Assembly (NCBI GenBank): GCA_905147135.1
Contig: LR990041.1
Span: 21,187,712 to 21,251,711, forward strand
Length of the DNA stretch: 64,000 nt
Direction: 5' to 3'
Origin: Blastobasis lacticolella
Lineage: Eukaryota; Arthropoda; Insecta; Lepidoptera; Blastobasidae
Shown: positions 32,445-43,342 of the stretch, piece by piece
How the letters are laid out: each line of letters begins with the position of its first letter
Position numbering within the stretch: the stretch's first letter is position 1
Made by a program: the position numbers and the translations under genes
Notes under the pieces: model-generated
The model's input: the letters and a program-made list of their open reading frames with translations, nothing else
The model's database searches: none
Told to the model about the DNA's origin: nothing

Positions 32445-32829
32445 TAACATAAACCAATGACTGAGTATGCTCATGCTGAGCTAGGGCTCGGTTCGTTATT
32501 TTTGGTATATTGGCTATTAAAATGAGAATTGATTACGCGGCGATTTGGATAAATACCGCGGCGCGGGCGAGTTCAAATTTTCTTTAATTTTGCCATAAAA
32601 GAACTGGGTAACATTGTACTTATTAATAAGCTCATCGAGCTCCGAATTTTGGGTATTCTGGCTTTTTATAATCCTAAAACAACCACATGCTTCGTTTAGT
32701 TGTTTTTGATCCCAGTCTCGCTAGTCTCCACTCCAATTCACTCGCAGATGGCAGACGCAGACGCGGCACTTAGCAGCGGATGCTTACGGATGGTGTGCAT
32801 GCCCCAGCAAAGTTGCTATTAACAAATAA

Positions 32830-32900
32830 CTAGCTGACCGGGACGCCCCGGTACACAACGCTGCAAACCGGGACATGCCCTGGTGTACTGGAACGTGTGG
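32830..32900 (-). mobile_element. Helitron 3' end (CTAG with hairpin)
   Basis: On the minus strand CCGGGGCGTCCCGG forms a hairpin followed by TCAGCTAG and then T, the form of a Helitron 3' terminus and similar to 45,921. The 5' TC end is not located, so the extent is unknown. The rest of 32,479-33,245 shows nothing else recognised. Confidence 0.45.
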
Positions 32901-33245
32901 CAGCTCTACATTACACCAGCAGCATTCCCGGGCTGTATGGCGCGGGTGTCATTACTATGTACCTATTTGAATATGTAACTTCTTGATGCAACCACATTTA
33001 AGCCAATAACGAGATAACGCAACTTTCTAGGCACCATCCCGGGGGGCAGCGTGGTGAACCATTTTTATAATTCTTTTTTTTATTACTGACTGTTACTTGT
33101 TATTTTTATTCTACCTATTAATACTTTGTGTGTAACTTAATAAATAACAATTCAGGGCAAGTAAAATTACTTTTTTCTGTTAATCTGTATAGTGGTGGCA
33201 CAGAATATTAATACTAATGTAAATGTTAAGTAGGTTAGTTCTCAC

Positions 33246-33309
33246 CAGCAAACGCCGTGTCGCCGCGCGGTACGGGGCGTGGCGGCGGCCGCGTCTGTAG
33301 GGTGGCCAT
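33246..33309 (-). CDS. Gustatory receptor Gr-A, candidate exon 1 with start codon
   Basis: ATG at 33,309 opens MATLQTRPPPRPVPRGDTAF and one more codon, then one base before the donor GTGAGA. The phase (one base out) matches the two bases at the start of exon 2, giving DTAFA-V-DRPPL across the junction. A short, polar, Arg/Pro-rich N-terminus is acceptable for a gustatory receptor. It lies outside the palindrome, so only this arm can make the full 5' end. The call rests on phase and splice sites, not on homology. Confidence 0.45.
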
Positions 33310-33615
33310 TCTTCGTTGGATGTAGAAAGACTTTACTTTTTTGCAAATTACTTTAACAATCAGATGTTGGCTGTAAATAATGCGTCGTCTCTATCGCACG
33401 CGTATTCGTAAGTAAATAAATTATACTCATACTTACGGCTTGTACTGTATGATTATAGTGTTTGTGCTTCGTCGTGTACAGCAGTATGAACTGTAATCAT
33501 ACCCACTTCAACAACATTATAGATACCTTTATTGCCTTCTATTTAAATAATGACGGATTATCAACTAATATCCATATCAGTTGGTGATCGTAGTTTTAAT
33601 AACAGTTTCTAACAT

Positions 33616-33720
33616 AGGTACCGTGCGACAAATTGGCCCGGTGAAAGCGTCGCTGTTGTTAGCATTGACATGAGATTCCAACATTATGACACTTAGTTCC
33701 AGTTTTCGTCACAAAGTCTA
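33616..33720 (+). repeat. Dispersed repeat family X, copy 3
   Basis: GAAAGCGTCGCTGTTGTTAG, CATTGACATGAG and CACTTAGTTCCAGTTTTCGT align with 5925-6000. No function is apparent. The flanking 33,310-34,035 holds nothing else I can name. Confidence 0.45.
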
Positions 33721-34035
33721 AGTTAAGTTTGTAAGTACTATGCACTCGTATCGCAAAGTAAAAAACGGCCCGCGCCTATGTGCTCGTATGTATACAATAT
33801 TGATGTCAACGATAACAAACAAGTGCCGGTGTAGAGTAGGTAAACAAATTATCGAAAATGAAAATAATATTTGTAAACAATAAACTCAGAAAGTACAGAA
33901 ATGTTTTTGAAAATTATTTACCAACTACAAACAGCTTATACGCGCGAGCTAATCGACTATAAGACTACGCGATATTCAGACTCGACTAATTAGACTGTCT
34001 GATTGACTAAATAGACAAGCTCGCTATTATACCGC

Positions 34036-34230
34036 GGGTCCGATTCATAAGCGAGAGATACCTATCGTGTTCGATCCCCAGTGTTGCCATGTAACAATGA
34101 CTTTTTCTGAATTAAATCATTAATTTAACACTAACCAATGCTCTTCAGCACGACTAGCACACGACACTTGTACTAGCTGTGCAGGTGAGGGAAAGCGTCG
34201 TGAGAAAACCTGTATATTGGGCGTTGCCGT
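34036..34230 (+). repeat. SINE-1, diverged copy
   Basis: CCGATTCATAAGCGAGAGAT and ATGACTTTTTCTGAATTAAA, followed by ACCAATGCTCTT and GGTGAGGGAAAGCGTCGTGA, match the first half of SINE-1. The 3' half is lost. Confidence 0.55.
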
Positions 34231-34394
34231 GCTCCTCGATCATTATTTTTCCTTAGTTCAGTTATTCGGACTACCTAACCGGACCACGGGCAAAGAGTGT
34301 CCCAGCTAGGGTTACCACATGTCAGGAATTTTTTGGACCCTGTTAAGATTCTGGCCAAACTTGAAAAATGTCAGGATTTTGGGATTATTAACAT

Positions 34395-34545
34395 TACAGT
34401 AGTCCGCGGTGTTATTCTTGTTTTTCAAGTTAGGCCACGTTCGCACGAGAAATTTACTAGAAATTGTGAGTCAGGCAACGTTTGCACGAATCTGCCGACT
34501 CAAATGCAACGAAGGGAAACGCACAAAAAAGATATCATTAATTTT
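34395..34545 (-). repeat. Fragment of the CACTCATG fold-back element
   Basis: TTTTTCAAGTTAGGCCACGT and TCAAATGCAACGAAGGGAAA match 49,795-49,815 and 49,994-50,014 of the fold-back copy 3 in the same order and direction. The ends are missing. It is the only trace of this family outside the 44-52 kb cluster. Confidence 0.55.
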
Positions 34546-34939
34546 ATAAATGAAACTAGACTAGAACTAGACTTTTGTTCTTCCTAGCTAGGGACTTCGC
34601 TAAGTCGAATGACTATGAATATTGCTGGACTTCACGAGGAAATGTGCTGCTGCGAAAGCAGCATGGAAGCATGATACAGACCTAACAAAACTGAAGGCAT
34701 GACTACCTTTCGAGTTGTTTGTTATTATTGTTCTCTATGTTTATTTTACGTTTGGTTTCCACAACGGCTTGCAGGCTGCTTACTTGTTTTATGGATTGAC
34801 ACACTTGAAACATTACATCGAAATAATATCTCATGGATTACCTAAACACTCACTCAAACTCATTCCACCGAAATTGCACACCAACCACACTAGATTACAC
34901 AAAATAATTTAAAAAGATATTCCATACCGAGCACTCTTA

Positions 34940-35545
34940 AGGTGCGTACGAATTAGAGGCAGCCTCAGGTTGAGGCACGCACGGCTCGCCCATTTGCTCA
35001 AATTCGTACGTGTGCGCCGCGAGCCGCCGATTGTCGGTTTTCTGTCCATGCTCAAAGGTGCCTCGGCGTGCGCGCCTCGCGAATTTGGACGTGTATCGGA
35101 GCCTCGAAATAAAACTACGAATGCGCGCGTATCGTTTATTGACACTTGACAACTTTAATATTTTCTTTTGGGATTTAAAACTTAATAATAACAATCGTCA
35201 GTGACGTGAAGAAAGGCCAATTAAACTGTTGGTCTTCCTAATAAATAAAATAAAATATATAAAATAAAATAAAATAAAAAAATAATATAAATTAATAAAA
35301 TTAATAAATTAAATAAAATAAACAGAAAAAAGTGTATTGGATCGAAAAAACTAAAATTATTTCAACAATCCGATCAATTATGATAAAAGCAGCATCAGTG
35401 TTTTTTGTGCGGCGCATATGTGGCTCGCCGCGAGCACGTTGCCTCAACGCACAATCAAATGCGAAACTGAGCAGCCTCGCCGCGCGCGGTGAGCATCTCG
35501 TGGCGCGCGGCGAGCATGCCTCGGGCTGAGCCGCTCTAATTCGTA
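34940..35545. mobile_element. PIF/Harbinger-like MITE, about 0.6 kb
   Basis: The left end AGGTGCGTACGAATTAGAGG is preceded by TTA (34,937-34,939). The right part ends GAGCCGCTCTAATTCGTA, the inverted counterpart, but the last bases are damaged. GC-rich subterminal blocks surround an AT-rich centre made of AAATAAAATA-type repeats (35,236-35,330). The copy at 6372-6584 supplies the intact right end with CCT and TTA. No transposase is encoded. Confidence 0.65.
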
Positions 35546-35667
35546 AAGGTATATATAGCGCATTTGTTGTTTGTAGTCGGGGCGCGGTGTGCGGGCATTA
35601 TGGCCTGGGCGCGTGGCATGACATTAAATACATAATATAGTACTTAATTTCAAAAATAATTAATGTG

Positions 35668-38600
35668 GTTAGTATTATAGAGTTGGCATTTGTTATTATA
35701 ATTAAAAATGACTTCTTTGAATATAATACTAGAATATGTGACATGAAAGAGGTCCACAGCTCACTAAATGGGAAAACAAAGTGGCTAAAACTGCTGCACC
35801 AAAATATAAGAAGCATTAGGTGTAATTTGATTAGTTATCTAACGTTAATGGCCCGATTATATATGTATCTTTTGGTACATTAAACAACAAAACACAGAAT
35901 GAGGGGAACATTGGGAAAACATTGTGTCATCGATAGAAGAACCTCTGATATCTGATGTGAATTGCTTGGTCGTAAAAACAAAGTCTAATGTTGTAATAAT
36001 ATCAAATTATCGCACTGCTGGTTACAAAAATACGAATAATTTTTTGGAGTCGCTAAATGAACTACTTTGTAAAAAAATGTCGTATTGTTAGGGGACATCA
36101 ATATTGACATTAGTGGCGCAACTGTTGATAATAGAGCGGCGACATATCTAGACCTCATCTCTTTACATGGATTGCTACCAGCATACAATTACCCCACGCA
36201 TGGTCTTACGTGTTTGGATCACATACTGTTAAGAACCAAGCTAAAAGCGAACTGCTTTATTTCTAGCACTTCTGTCAATGACCATGATTTCACAATGCTG
36301 TTCCTGGGTAATGCAACGCACGTTGTTCAACTTGATAAGTATGTAAAAACAATTGATTATTCCAAATTGGACCAGGATATAAACAAACTTTGTTTCGAAA
36401 CTGTCTTAAACAGCGACGACGTTAACGCGGCAACTGATTCACTCATAACTTCTTTCATTACTGCCATAAATGATAATACCACCACTTAAAAACTGTCTAA
36501 GAGGAATTATTACTATAGGAAAGCATGGGTAACTGACGGCTTATTTAGGTGTATGAGGCATAGAGACGCATTGTATAAAAAAATTAAAAAGTATCCTAAC
36601 GACGAAATTAACACAATTGTATACAAAAGGTATAGAAACTTCTGCAATAACCTGATATAAAAAGTAAAACGAGAACATTATCGTAATGAGCTGAGAAAGG
36701 CAGGAAATAATAGCAAAACCATCTGAAAAGCCATAAAAAGTATAACGCACACGAGTACAACTAAAAAAGATGCAAGTGAATTATTGGGATCAGGGGATAC
36801 TACAGACTCACTTAATTCTATAAATAAATACTTCATTGAGGTAGGTGCTAGGCTAGCTCAGAATATACTTAAAAGTAGATCTGGGGATCCAGTAACACCT
36901 TCGAGTCAATTCACAATAAACTCAATGGCTCTCATTCCTACAGACGAGACAGAAATTGGCAACATAATACTTTCCTTGAAAAGTGGCAGTGCGGTAGGTC
37001 TGGATTGTATTTCTTCGGATATTATCAAGCGATATAGAACTTTGCTACTGACACCGATTACACATATTTGTAACCTAGCTCTCCAAACAGGTGTTTTTTC
37101 AAATGCATTTAAAAAATCATACATCCACCCTATTCACAAATCTGGGGACAGAGATTGTGTTTCTAACTATAGACCAATTTCTATACTCCCTGCATTGTCA
37201 AAAATACTTGAGCGTGCAATGAACAAAAAGTCTGGTAAACTACTTAAATAAATTTAACATACTTGCCCCCTCGCAGTATGGCTTTAGATCTAAGAAATCC
37301 ACTACTGAAGCAATACTTGAGTTGACTAACTTCATTACAGAAAATAATAATAATAAATAATAATAATAATAAATATTCGTGGACAAATTCACACAGCGCC
37401 ATCTAGCCCCAAACTAAGCAAAGCTTGTACTATGGGTGCTAGATAACTGATATACTACTTAAATACTTTTTTTTTTAATACAGTTTAATACAGTAACAGA
37501 AATTAAAATTCATCATTTTAATTTCTGCCCGGGCGGGAATCGAACCCGGGACCTCTTGCGTGGCAGACCGGCCGGATGTTGACTATTGAACGACTCAGGT
37601 CGTCAAATTTTGATAAAAAGCAGAAAACTTTGGTGATCTTTCTTGATTTAGCAAAAGCATTTGACACAGTTTCTGTCCCCTTACTTTGTAACAAGTTGGA
37701 AAATATGGGTATCCGAGGAAACAACTAAAGTTATTTGAAAATTATTTGTCATCGAGGTTACAGTGTGTTAAAATTGGCCATAATAACATAAGGACAGAAC
37801 TTCCAGTAGAATTTGGGGTACCGCAGGGTAGCGTCTTCGGGCCTACCTTATTTTTGATTTACATCAATGACTTAGTTAAACTCCCTGCAGGAAAAATAAT
37901 TTCATTTGCGGATGACACGCTTCTTTTTAGTGAAGACACATGGCAGAAAGTATATAGCAATGCACAGATGGGTTTTGTTGCCGTATGCAAATGGTTAAAT
38001 TATAATCTATTAACATTAAACGCATGTAAAACGAAATACAGTACATATAATAAAAGTCCACACATGTTCACCAACAGATGAGAACCCTTGTGCTTGTCCA
38101 CTCATTGAACAAACATCTTGTGTAAAATACTTGGGTGTCCACATAGATTCAAAACTTTCATTCCATGCTCATGTTAATGCTACTACAGGAAGAGTGCGTA
38201 AGCTTCTATACATTTTCAAAACTTCAGGAGACATGTAGCTGATATAAAATTAATACGCACAACTTATTTCGCCTTATGCCAATCCATCATTACCTACGGC
38301 ATTCTATCATGGGGAGGTACAACTAAAAGTAATCTGATAAATTTAGAGAGAGCTCAGAGAATGATACTGAAAGTATCATACGTCCTACCATATAGACACA
38401 TACAACAGAGCTATATAAGACGAGTAATGTGTTAATTGTCAGACAGCTTTTTATATTGCACACGATTATGAAAAAACATTCTACTATAGACATTGAACAT
38501 AACTCAAACAAACGTAGGCGCTATGAGGTTTGTAGTAGATATTCAAAATACTCTACAGAATTTACCCATAGATTTTATGGATTTTTGGGGGATTTTATTT

Positions 38601-38770
38601 ACAATAAAATAAATACCATTTTACATATTTATTAAATTTTACATGGAAATGTGCCATAGTTTATTACTATTTTTATTTGTAAAATTGTTGTCACGTTTGT
38701 AGTGCATTAGTGTTAATGATACTGTAATGCTACAAATATATGGTGAAGTAAATAAATAAATAAATAAATA
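35668..38770 (+). pseudogene. Decayed non-LTR retrotransposon (endonuclease plus reverse transcriptase)
   Basis: Endonuclease traces: KLLHQNIRSIRCN near 35,790, VLGDINIDISG near 36,085, NDHDF near 36,280. Reverse transcriptase: GSAVGLDCISSD, NYRPISILPALSKILER, LVIFLDLAKAFDTVS, FGVPQGSVFGPTLFLIYIND and ISFADDTLLF (about 37,905). Several stops (for example near 36,487 and 36,723) and frameshifts break it, and a SINE interrupts the reverse transcriptase between TNFITEN and FDKKQKT. The element ends in an AAATAAATAAATAAATA tail at about 38,750-38,770. No ORF1 is recognised upstream. Confidence 0.85.
37342..37604 (-). mobile_element. SINE-3, tRNA-related, nested in the LINE
   Basis: On the minus strand it begins GACGACCTGAGTCGTTCAAT, includes CCCGGGTTCGATTCCCGCC (a B box), then TAGCACCCATAGTACAAGC and GGGGCTAGATGGCGCTGTG, and ends in a TTATTATTATT-type tail. 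Part of its 3' half recurs beside exon 2 in both palindrome arms (CTAGATAGTGTTGTGTGAAT at 25,299). It splits the reverse transcriptase frame. Confidence 0.7.
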
Positions 38771-38879
38771 TTCACGAATTACACTAGAACAAATGCAATA
38801 TATATAGTAAAAACTTGGCTACATACTTTAGACTACGAAGCCAAAGAATTATTACTAAAACCACCATCGTAAATAATTG

Positions 38880-38975
38880 ACATCCATACGCCCACACACA
38901 CCCACACACCACTCACACATCCACACATACACACTCACTCACTCACATAGATACACACTAACACACACGCATTCG
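38880..38975 (+). repeat. CA-rich simple repeat
   Basis: A run of CACACAC, CACTCACTC and related units. No coding or regulatory meaning is inferred. The following 38,976-39,385 is AT-rich and otherwise blank, apart from a retroposon-like stretch near 39,150-39,260 ending in TTTTATTTTATTTTATGG. Confidence 0.6.
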
Positions 38976-39385
38976 GCCGCAAGTCATGTTTATTTTTATT
39001 TTACGTTATTATTATTATTTTGTTTCTTTTACTATTTTGATTCTTAATGATAATATATTATACTCTGTTGTACATACCTACTGGCGAACTGGTATTCTAT
39101 ACCGGATAGTATCTAGGGGAAGACCTGGCGATCTGTGCTACAGGTTTGACTGTCAAATCTACAACAGACGTCAGTTCTCTCACATTTTGTGTGTTTTATT
39201 GAGTTGGTTATTTGGCAGTTGCGAAGAGAAAATAAAGAATATTTTTATTTTATTTTATGGACTAAAATAATAGTGGCCGGCAAGGCCAAAAAATAATTAT
39301 ACAATTTTCAGAGAAACAATACATTTTCTACCATTTTCGTGAGCGATCGTTTCGAAGGTATTAAAAATATAGTACAAAAAATAGA

Positions 39386-42372
39386 ATGAAAAAGTCCTCT
39401 GTTGGAAGTAAACACCATGCTAGGGCGTCGCCGCTGAACGACGCGCAGGCATATTGCCCTACACCTGCGATAAGTGGGCTAGGGCTACCCTGTCACGCGC
39501 GGGCAGGATTAAAGAAGTTAGCGCCTAACAGTAGGAATCTCCGCTTCGCCACCCTAAACGTCGGTCTCTGACCGGCCGGTCTCGAGAGCTGGCTGACTTG
39601 TTGCACAGGCGCCGCGTTCAGGTTGCATTCCTGCAAGAGACGAGGTAGCGTGGCTCCAAGTCTAGGGAAATCGGGCAGGGATACAAGCTGTTGTACACCG
39701 GATCGGCAGAAGGGAGGAATGGGGTCGCTATTTTGGTGGGCGACGAGTTCCGAAACGGCATTCTGGAGGTGAACAGAGTGAGCGATCGACTCATGGTGAT
39801 CATGGCGCAAATTGCGGGTATAACAACCAACCTCATTAGCGCCTATGCTCCCTAGTCCGGCTGTGCCGACACCGCAAAGACTGCCTTCTGTAACAGTTTC
39901 GAAAACACCCCGTGGCACGTATACTATTCTCCTAACAGATTGTGGTTGATGCGGACCTCAACGGTCATGTGGGCCAGAGGAGCGAGGAGTTCGTTCGGGT
40001 GCACGATGGATTTGGTTATGGCCAGCGAAACAGTGAGGAAGAAGATATTCTCCGAACTTCACTGGCCGCCGAATTAACCGTAGTCAACATCTTCTTCCAG
40101 AAAAGACCAGAACACCTCCAAAACGAACGACCTACAAAAGTGACCCGCACCAATCACAGATCGATTATCTGCTGATCCGAAGACGTGACATCGGTCACGT
40201 ATCCCAGTGCAAGATCATCCAGGGGGAATGCCTCACTACACAGCACCGAGTCCTTGTCATGGTCGTCCGGGTGTAGTAGACGGCCTACGGCAGAACGCTG
40301 CGCGCCGTCTATTAAGTGGCGGACTCTGAGCAGCACGAGCCAGGAGTTCATGGAGGCAACCGAAAGCCTCGATTAGAGCGCAAAGGGTGAAACCTTCAAT
40401 GAGCTCTGGTGTCACTATCAGAAATCCATCTTCAAACTCGGACGAACAGTACTCGGCACGTCGAAAGCGTCCGACTAATTGACAAGGATACGGGGTGGTG
40501 GAATGGTAAGGTGCAGGAAGCGGTTAGGGACAAAAAGGCATGTTTCAAGAAATGGCAGCACAGCAACTCACTATCGGATAAGGAAGTGTACTTGGGAGCA
40601 AAGCGGTGATCTAAAATGGTGGTGGCAAAAGCGCGGCCCAGCTGGCTCCGCTCTACGATGCGTTGGATTCTGTGGAGGGGCACAAGCTCGTCTACAAGCT
40701 GGCAAAACCGTGGAGTCGAGCCAGTCTGGATGTGACAAAGTGTGTTGCCATAAAAGGTACGGATGGCGTTTTGCTTACAAGTGCAAACTCTATTAAAGAC
40801 CGGTGGTGCTGTCATTTCAAGGAACTGTCTAACGATGCCAACAACTACGTACCACCAAAACTTCCTGCAAGCCTTGGCATGATAAGCCCGATCACCCCTG
40901 ACGAGATGGAGAGGTCTCTGGTACGAATGAAGAACGGAAAAGCTATTGAACATGACGGAATACCCATAGAAACCTGGAAAACAATAGGGACCCGGGGCGT
41001 ACTCTTGCCCACTGAGCTATTCAACAGGATTGTAGCTACGGGGCTTATAACTGAAGCGTGGCGCGTAAATATAATCACACCAATCTATAAAGGAAAAGGC
41101 AGTGTGCAAGAGTGCGGCAACTATCGAGGTATCAAACTTATGAGCCACACAATGAAGCTATTCGAACGGATTGTTGACCAGAAACTTCGCCAGGAATGCT
41201 CCTTGTCGGAATGCCAATACGGCTTCAGGCCGGGCTGCAGCACCATGGATCCAGTCTTTGCTCTCAAGGTCCTCCAGGAGTCCCATTGCAGTAGGAATCA
41301 ACCGTTGCATTACGCATTTCTCGACCTGCAGAGAGCTTTCGACAGTGTCCCTCGGGAGATAATCTGGTGGGCTCTGAGAGCAAAGTCTTTGCCCGAGGCG
41401 TACATTTCTATTATACAGGACATGTATGCCAATACTGGAGCTGTTTTCAAAACTATCGTAGGCCAAACTAACCCTTCCCGATTACTGTAGGTGTCCGCCA
41501 GGGTTCTGTGTTAAGTCCTTACTTGTTTTGCATAGTGCTCGATGCCCTCTCTGCGGAAATTCAGGACATGCCTCCTTGGCTTATGAAGTACGCTGACGAC
41601 ATTGTACTGGTGAGCAAGCTTAGGCAAGATCTTGAGACCAGAGAAAACACGTAGAAGGATGTGCTAGAAAACGGTGATTTGAAGATGAATATCGCCATAA
41701 CAGAGTATATGGCCAGCTGCAGCGCGGATCCCGACACCATCCGTATAGGTAACGAAGCTGTCAATAGAACAGATAAATTCAAATACCTCGGATCCGTGAT
41801 GCCCGAGTCCGGCCATATCGGCCCCGATGTCAAATCCCAAATCTCTGCGGCTTGGGCCAAATGGCGGGAACTCACGACAGTCATATGTGAGCCTAAAATC
41901 CCTGTAAAGCTCAAAGGGCTTATATACAAGAGTATAATTAGACCGGTGATGCTCTATGGCTGCGAGACATGGCCAGCGCTGACGAAACACGTTCGCGAAC
42001 TCCATGCCAACGAAATGAAAATGCTGCGCTGGATGTGCGGAGTTACACGACTCGATCAAGTACGTAACAAGTACATCCGCGGCAGCCTTAGTGTAAGGGA
42101 TATCGCAGATAAGATCGAGGAGGCTCGTCTGCGCTGGTTTGGTCACGTGTTGCGTAAGCCTCAGGGATACGTGGGAAATAGTTGCCTGAATCTGCCGGTA
42201 TCAGGAAAGCGGCCCCGTGGGCGGCCCAAGAAGCGATGGATTGATATCGCTGAGTCCAATGCGAGAGCCAACGGCTTACAACAAGGAGATGCTGAAGACC
42301 GGGCGAAGTGGAGATGATTGAGTAGGAAAGTGGACCCTGGTAGAGGCCGAAATAAGTGCTAGGACGATGATG
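39386..42372 (+). pseudogene. Decayed RTE-type LINE
   Basis: An APE-type endonuclease comes first (NLRFATLNVGL near 39,535, VAFLQETR near 39,640, NGVAILVGDEF, LISAYAPQSG). The reverse transcriptase follows (RMKNGKAIEHDGIPIETW, YGFRPGCSTMDPVFAL, YAFLDLQRAFDSVPRE, GVRQGSVLSPYLFCIVLDAL, MKYADDIVLVSK). The thumb and C-terminal part has LYGCETWPALTKHVRELHAN, MLRWMCGVTRLDQVRNKYI, LRWFGHVLRK and RPKKRWIDIAESNARANGL. Several stops and frameshifts lie between 39,570 and 40,650, and one stop is at 41,654. The 3' end is GTGCTAGGACGATGATGATC, a GAT-type tail typical of this group in Lepidoptera. Confidence 0.9.
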
Positions 42373-42757
42373 ATCCTTCTATCTGTAGCTCCCGAACGAA
42401 TGAACCAATTTTAATGCGGTTTTCTGTATTTGAAAGGTCTTTTCATCGAAATTATTCTTAACTTTATGTAATCAAAATCGGTTTAGTAGTTTAGAAGATA
42501 TTTGATTATGAAGAGACTTAGTAGGAGGTATTTATTTGTTCCCCATGTGTCGGTAGATAATGTACATCTTTGACTTGTGATATCTCGCAAGGTATACCGT
42601 TTTTGACATTTTTGAATATAGTGATCGATAGATATAAAAGTTTCCTATCGATTGGCATAAGTTTTATGAGTAGCCGCAAAATCGATATTTTTTCAAAATG
42701 GCGGAAATTGGGTGGTGACCGAAATGTACTATGCTATTTAGAGGAGATTGAATAGAA
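42373..42757. other. Unassigned AT-rich repeat-like DNA
   Basis: The GAATGAACCAATTTTAATGC and CAAAATCGGTTTAGTAGTTT style is common in insect Helitron bodies, but no CTAG or TC end could be placed. Confidence 0.35.
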
Positions 42758-43112
42758 TTTACAATTTGATGAATTGCCAAACTAAACAAAAGAGGACCCA
42801 ATGGATCTCCTTGCTGCGCCCCAACCTATGAACTCACCGATGAACCCCCGTAAAAAATCTTACTAGGTGAACCATAACATTGATAAAGGTATGGATATAA
42901 AGTGGGCAACTTTTCCTTTACCTCGGATAGTATTATGTCCCTCTCTACAGTGTTGAAGGCATTTTGAATGTCTATTTTGACAACCACACCCCCACCATTC
43001 TCCAGATCTAAACAAAATCTCCTTGTTGCGTGAATAGCGACCTTACAACCGAGTGGCGTTCCGAAACCCTACTGGTGAGGTTGAAGGTAAGCCGCCATTT
43101 CTTCCCTCACAG
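42758..43112 (-). pseudogene. Reverse transcriptase fragment of another LINE clade
   Basis: The minus strand reads GFGTPLGCKVAIHATRRFCL, then VVVKIDIQNAFNTVERDIIL and VGAQQGDPLGPLLFSLAIHQ. These are the reverse transcriptase blocks that precede the catalytic ADD motif, with two in-frame stops (before GFGTPLG and before VGAQQGD). The GAQQGDPLGP form differs from the VPQGSVLGP form of the other LINEs here and suggests an R2-like or related clade. The fragment lacks both ends. Confidence 0.7.
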
Positions 43113-43158
43113 CACGACAACCGAGCCTCGCCACCAACCTACGAATCACACTCCCTAA

Positions 43159-43342
43159 AGGCGTGTCCAAACATAGCGCGGCACGAGCGCGGCAGCAACA
43201 CGCGGCATGTCCAGGAAACAATTCTGCCGCACTCTAGTTAGGACTATTGACGAATGTTTGCGCGCGGCTGTTGTCCAAACAAAGCGCGGCACGCCGCGCG
43301 CGGCTGCCGCGCACACATGCCGCTCTATGTTTGGACACACCT
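43159..43342. mobile_element. GC-rich PIF/Harbinger-like MITE, 184 bp
   Basis: Inverted ends AGGCGTGTCCAAACATAGCG at the left and the complement of AGGTGTGTCCAAACATAGAG at the right. TAA flanks both sides (43,156-43,158 and 43,343-43,345). The body consists of GCGCGGCA-type blocks. The AGG/CCT ends and TAA duplication are as in the elements at 5050, 10,033 and 34,940. Confidence 0.8.

Larger units (their letters stand above)
28640..32478. repeat. Large palindrome, right arm (3.8 kb)
   Basis: Pairs with 25,232-27,830. Relative to the left arm it has extra DNA at about 29,931-30,197 (a lepidopteran-type dispersed repeat, perhaps deleted from the left arm), 30,675-31,123 (LINE), 31,844-32,116 (SINE-2-like) and 32,194-32,444 (MITE). 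Subtracting these gives almost the left-arm length. Confidence 0.9.

Noticed and set aside
39493..39918. Minus-strand 141-codon ORF
   Set aside because: Antisense to the RTE endonuclease, whose plus-strand motifs (LNVGL, VAFLQETR, GVAILVG) are recognisable.
40432..40953. Minus-strand 173-codon ORF
   Set aside because: Antisense to the RTE reverse transcriptase region; no domain of its own.
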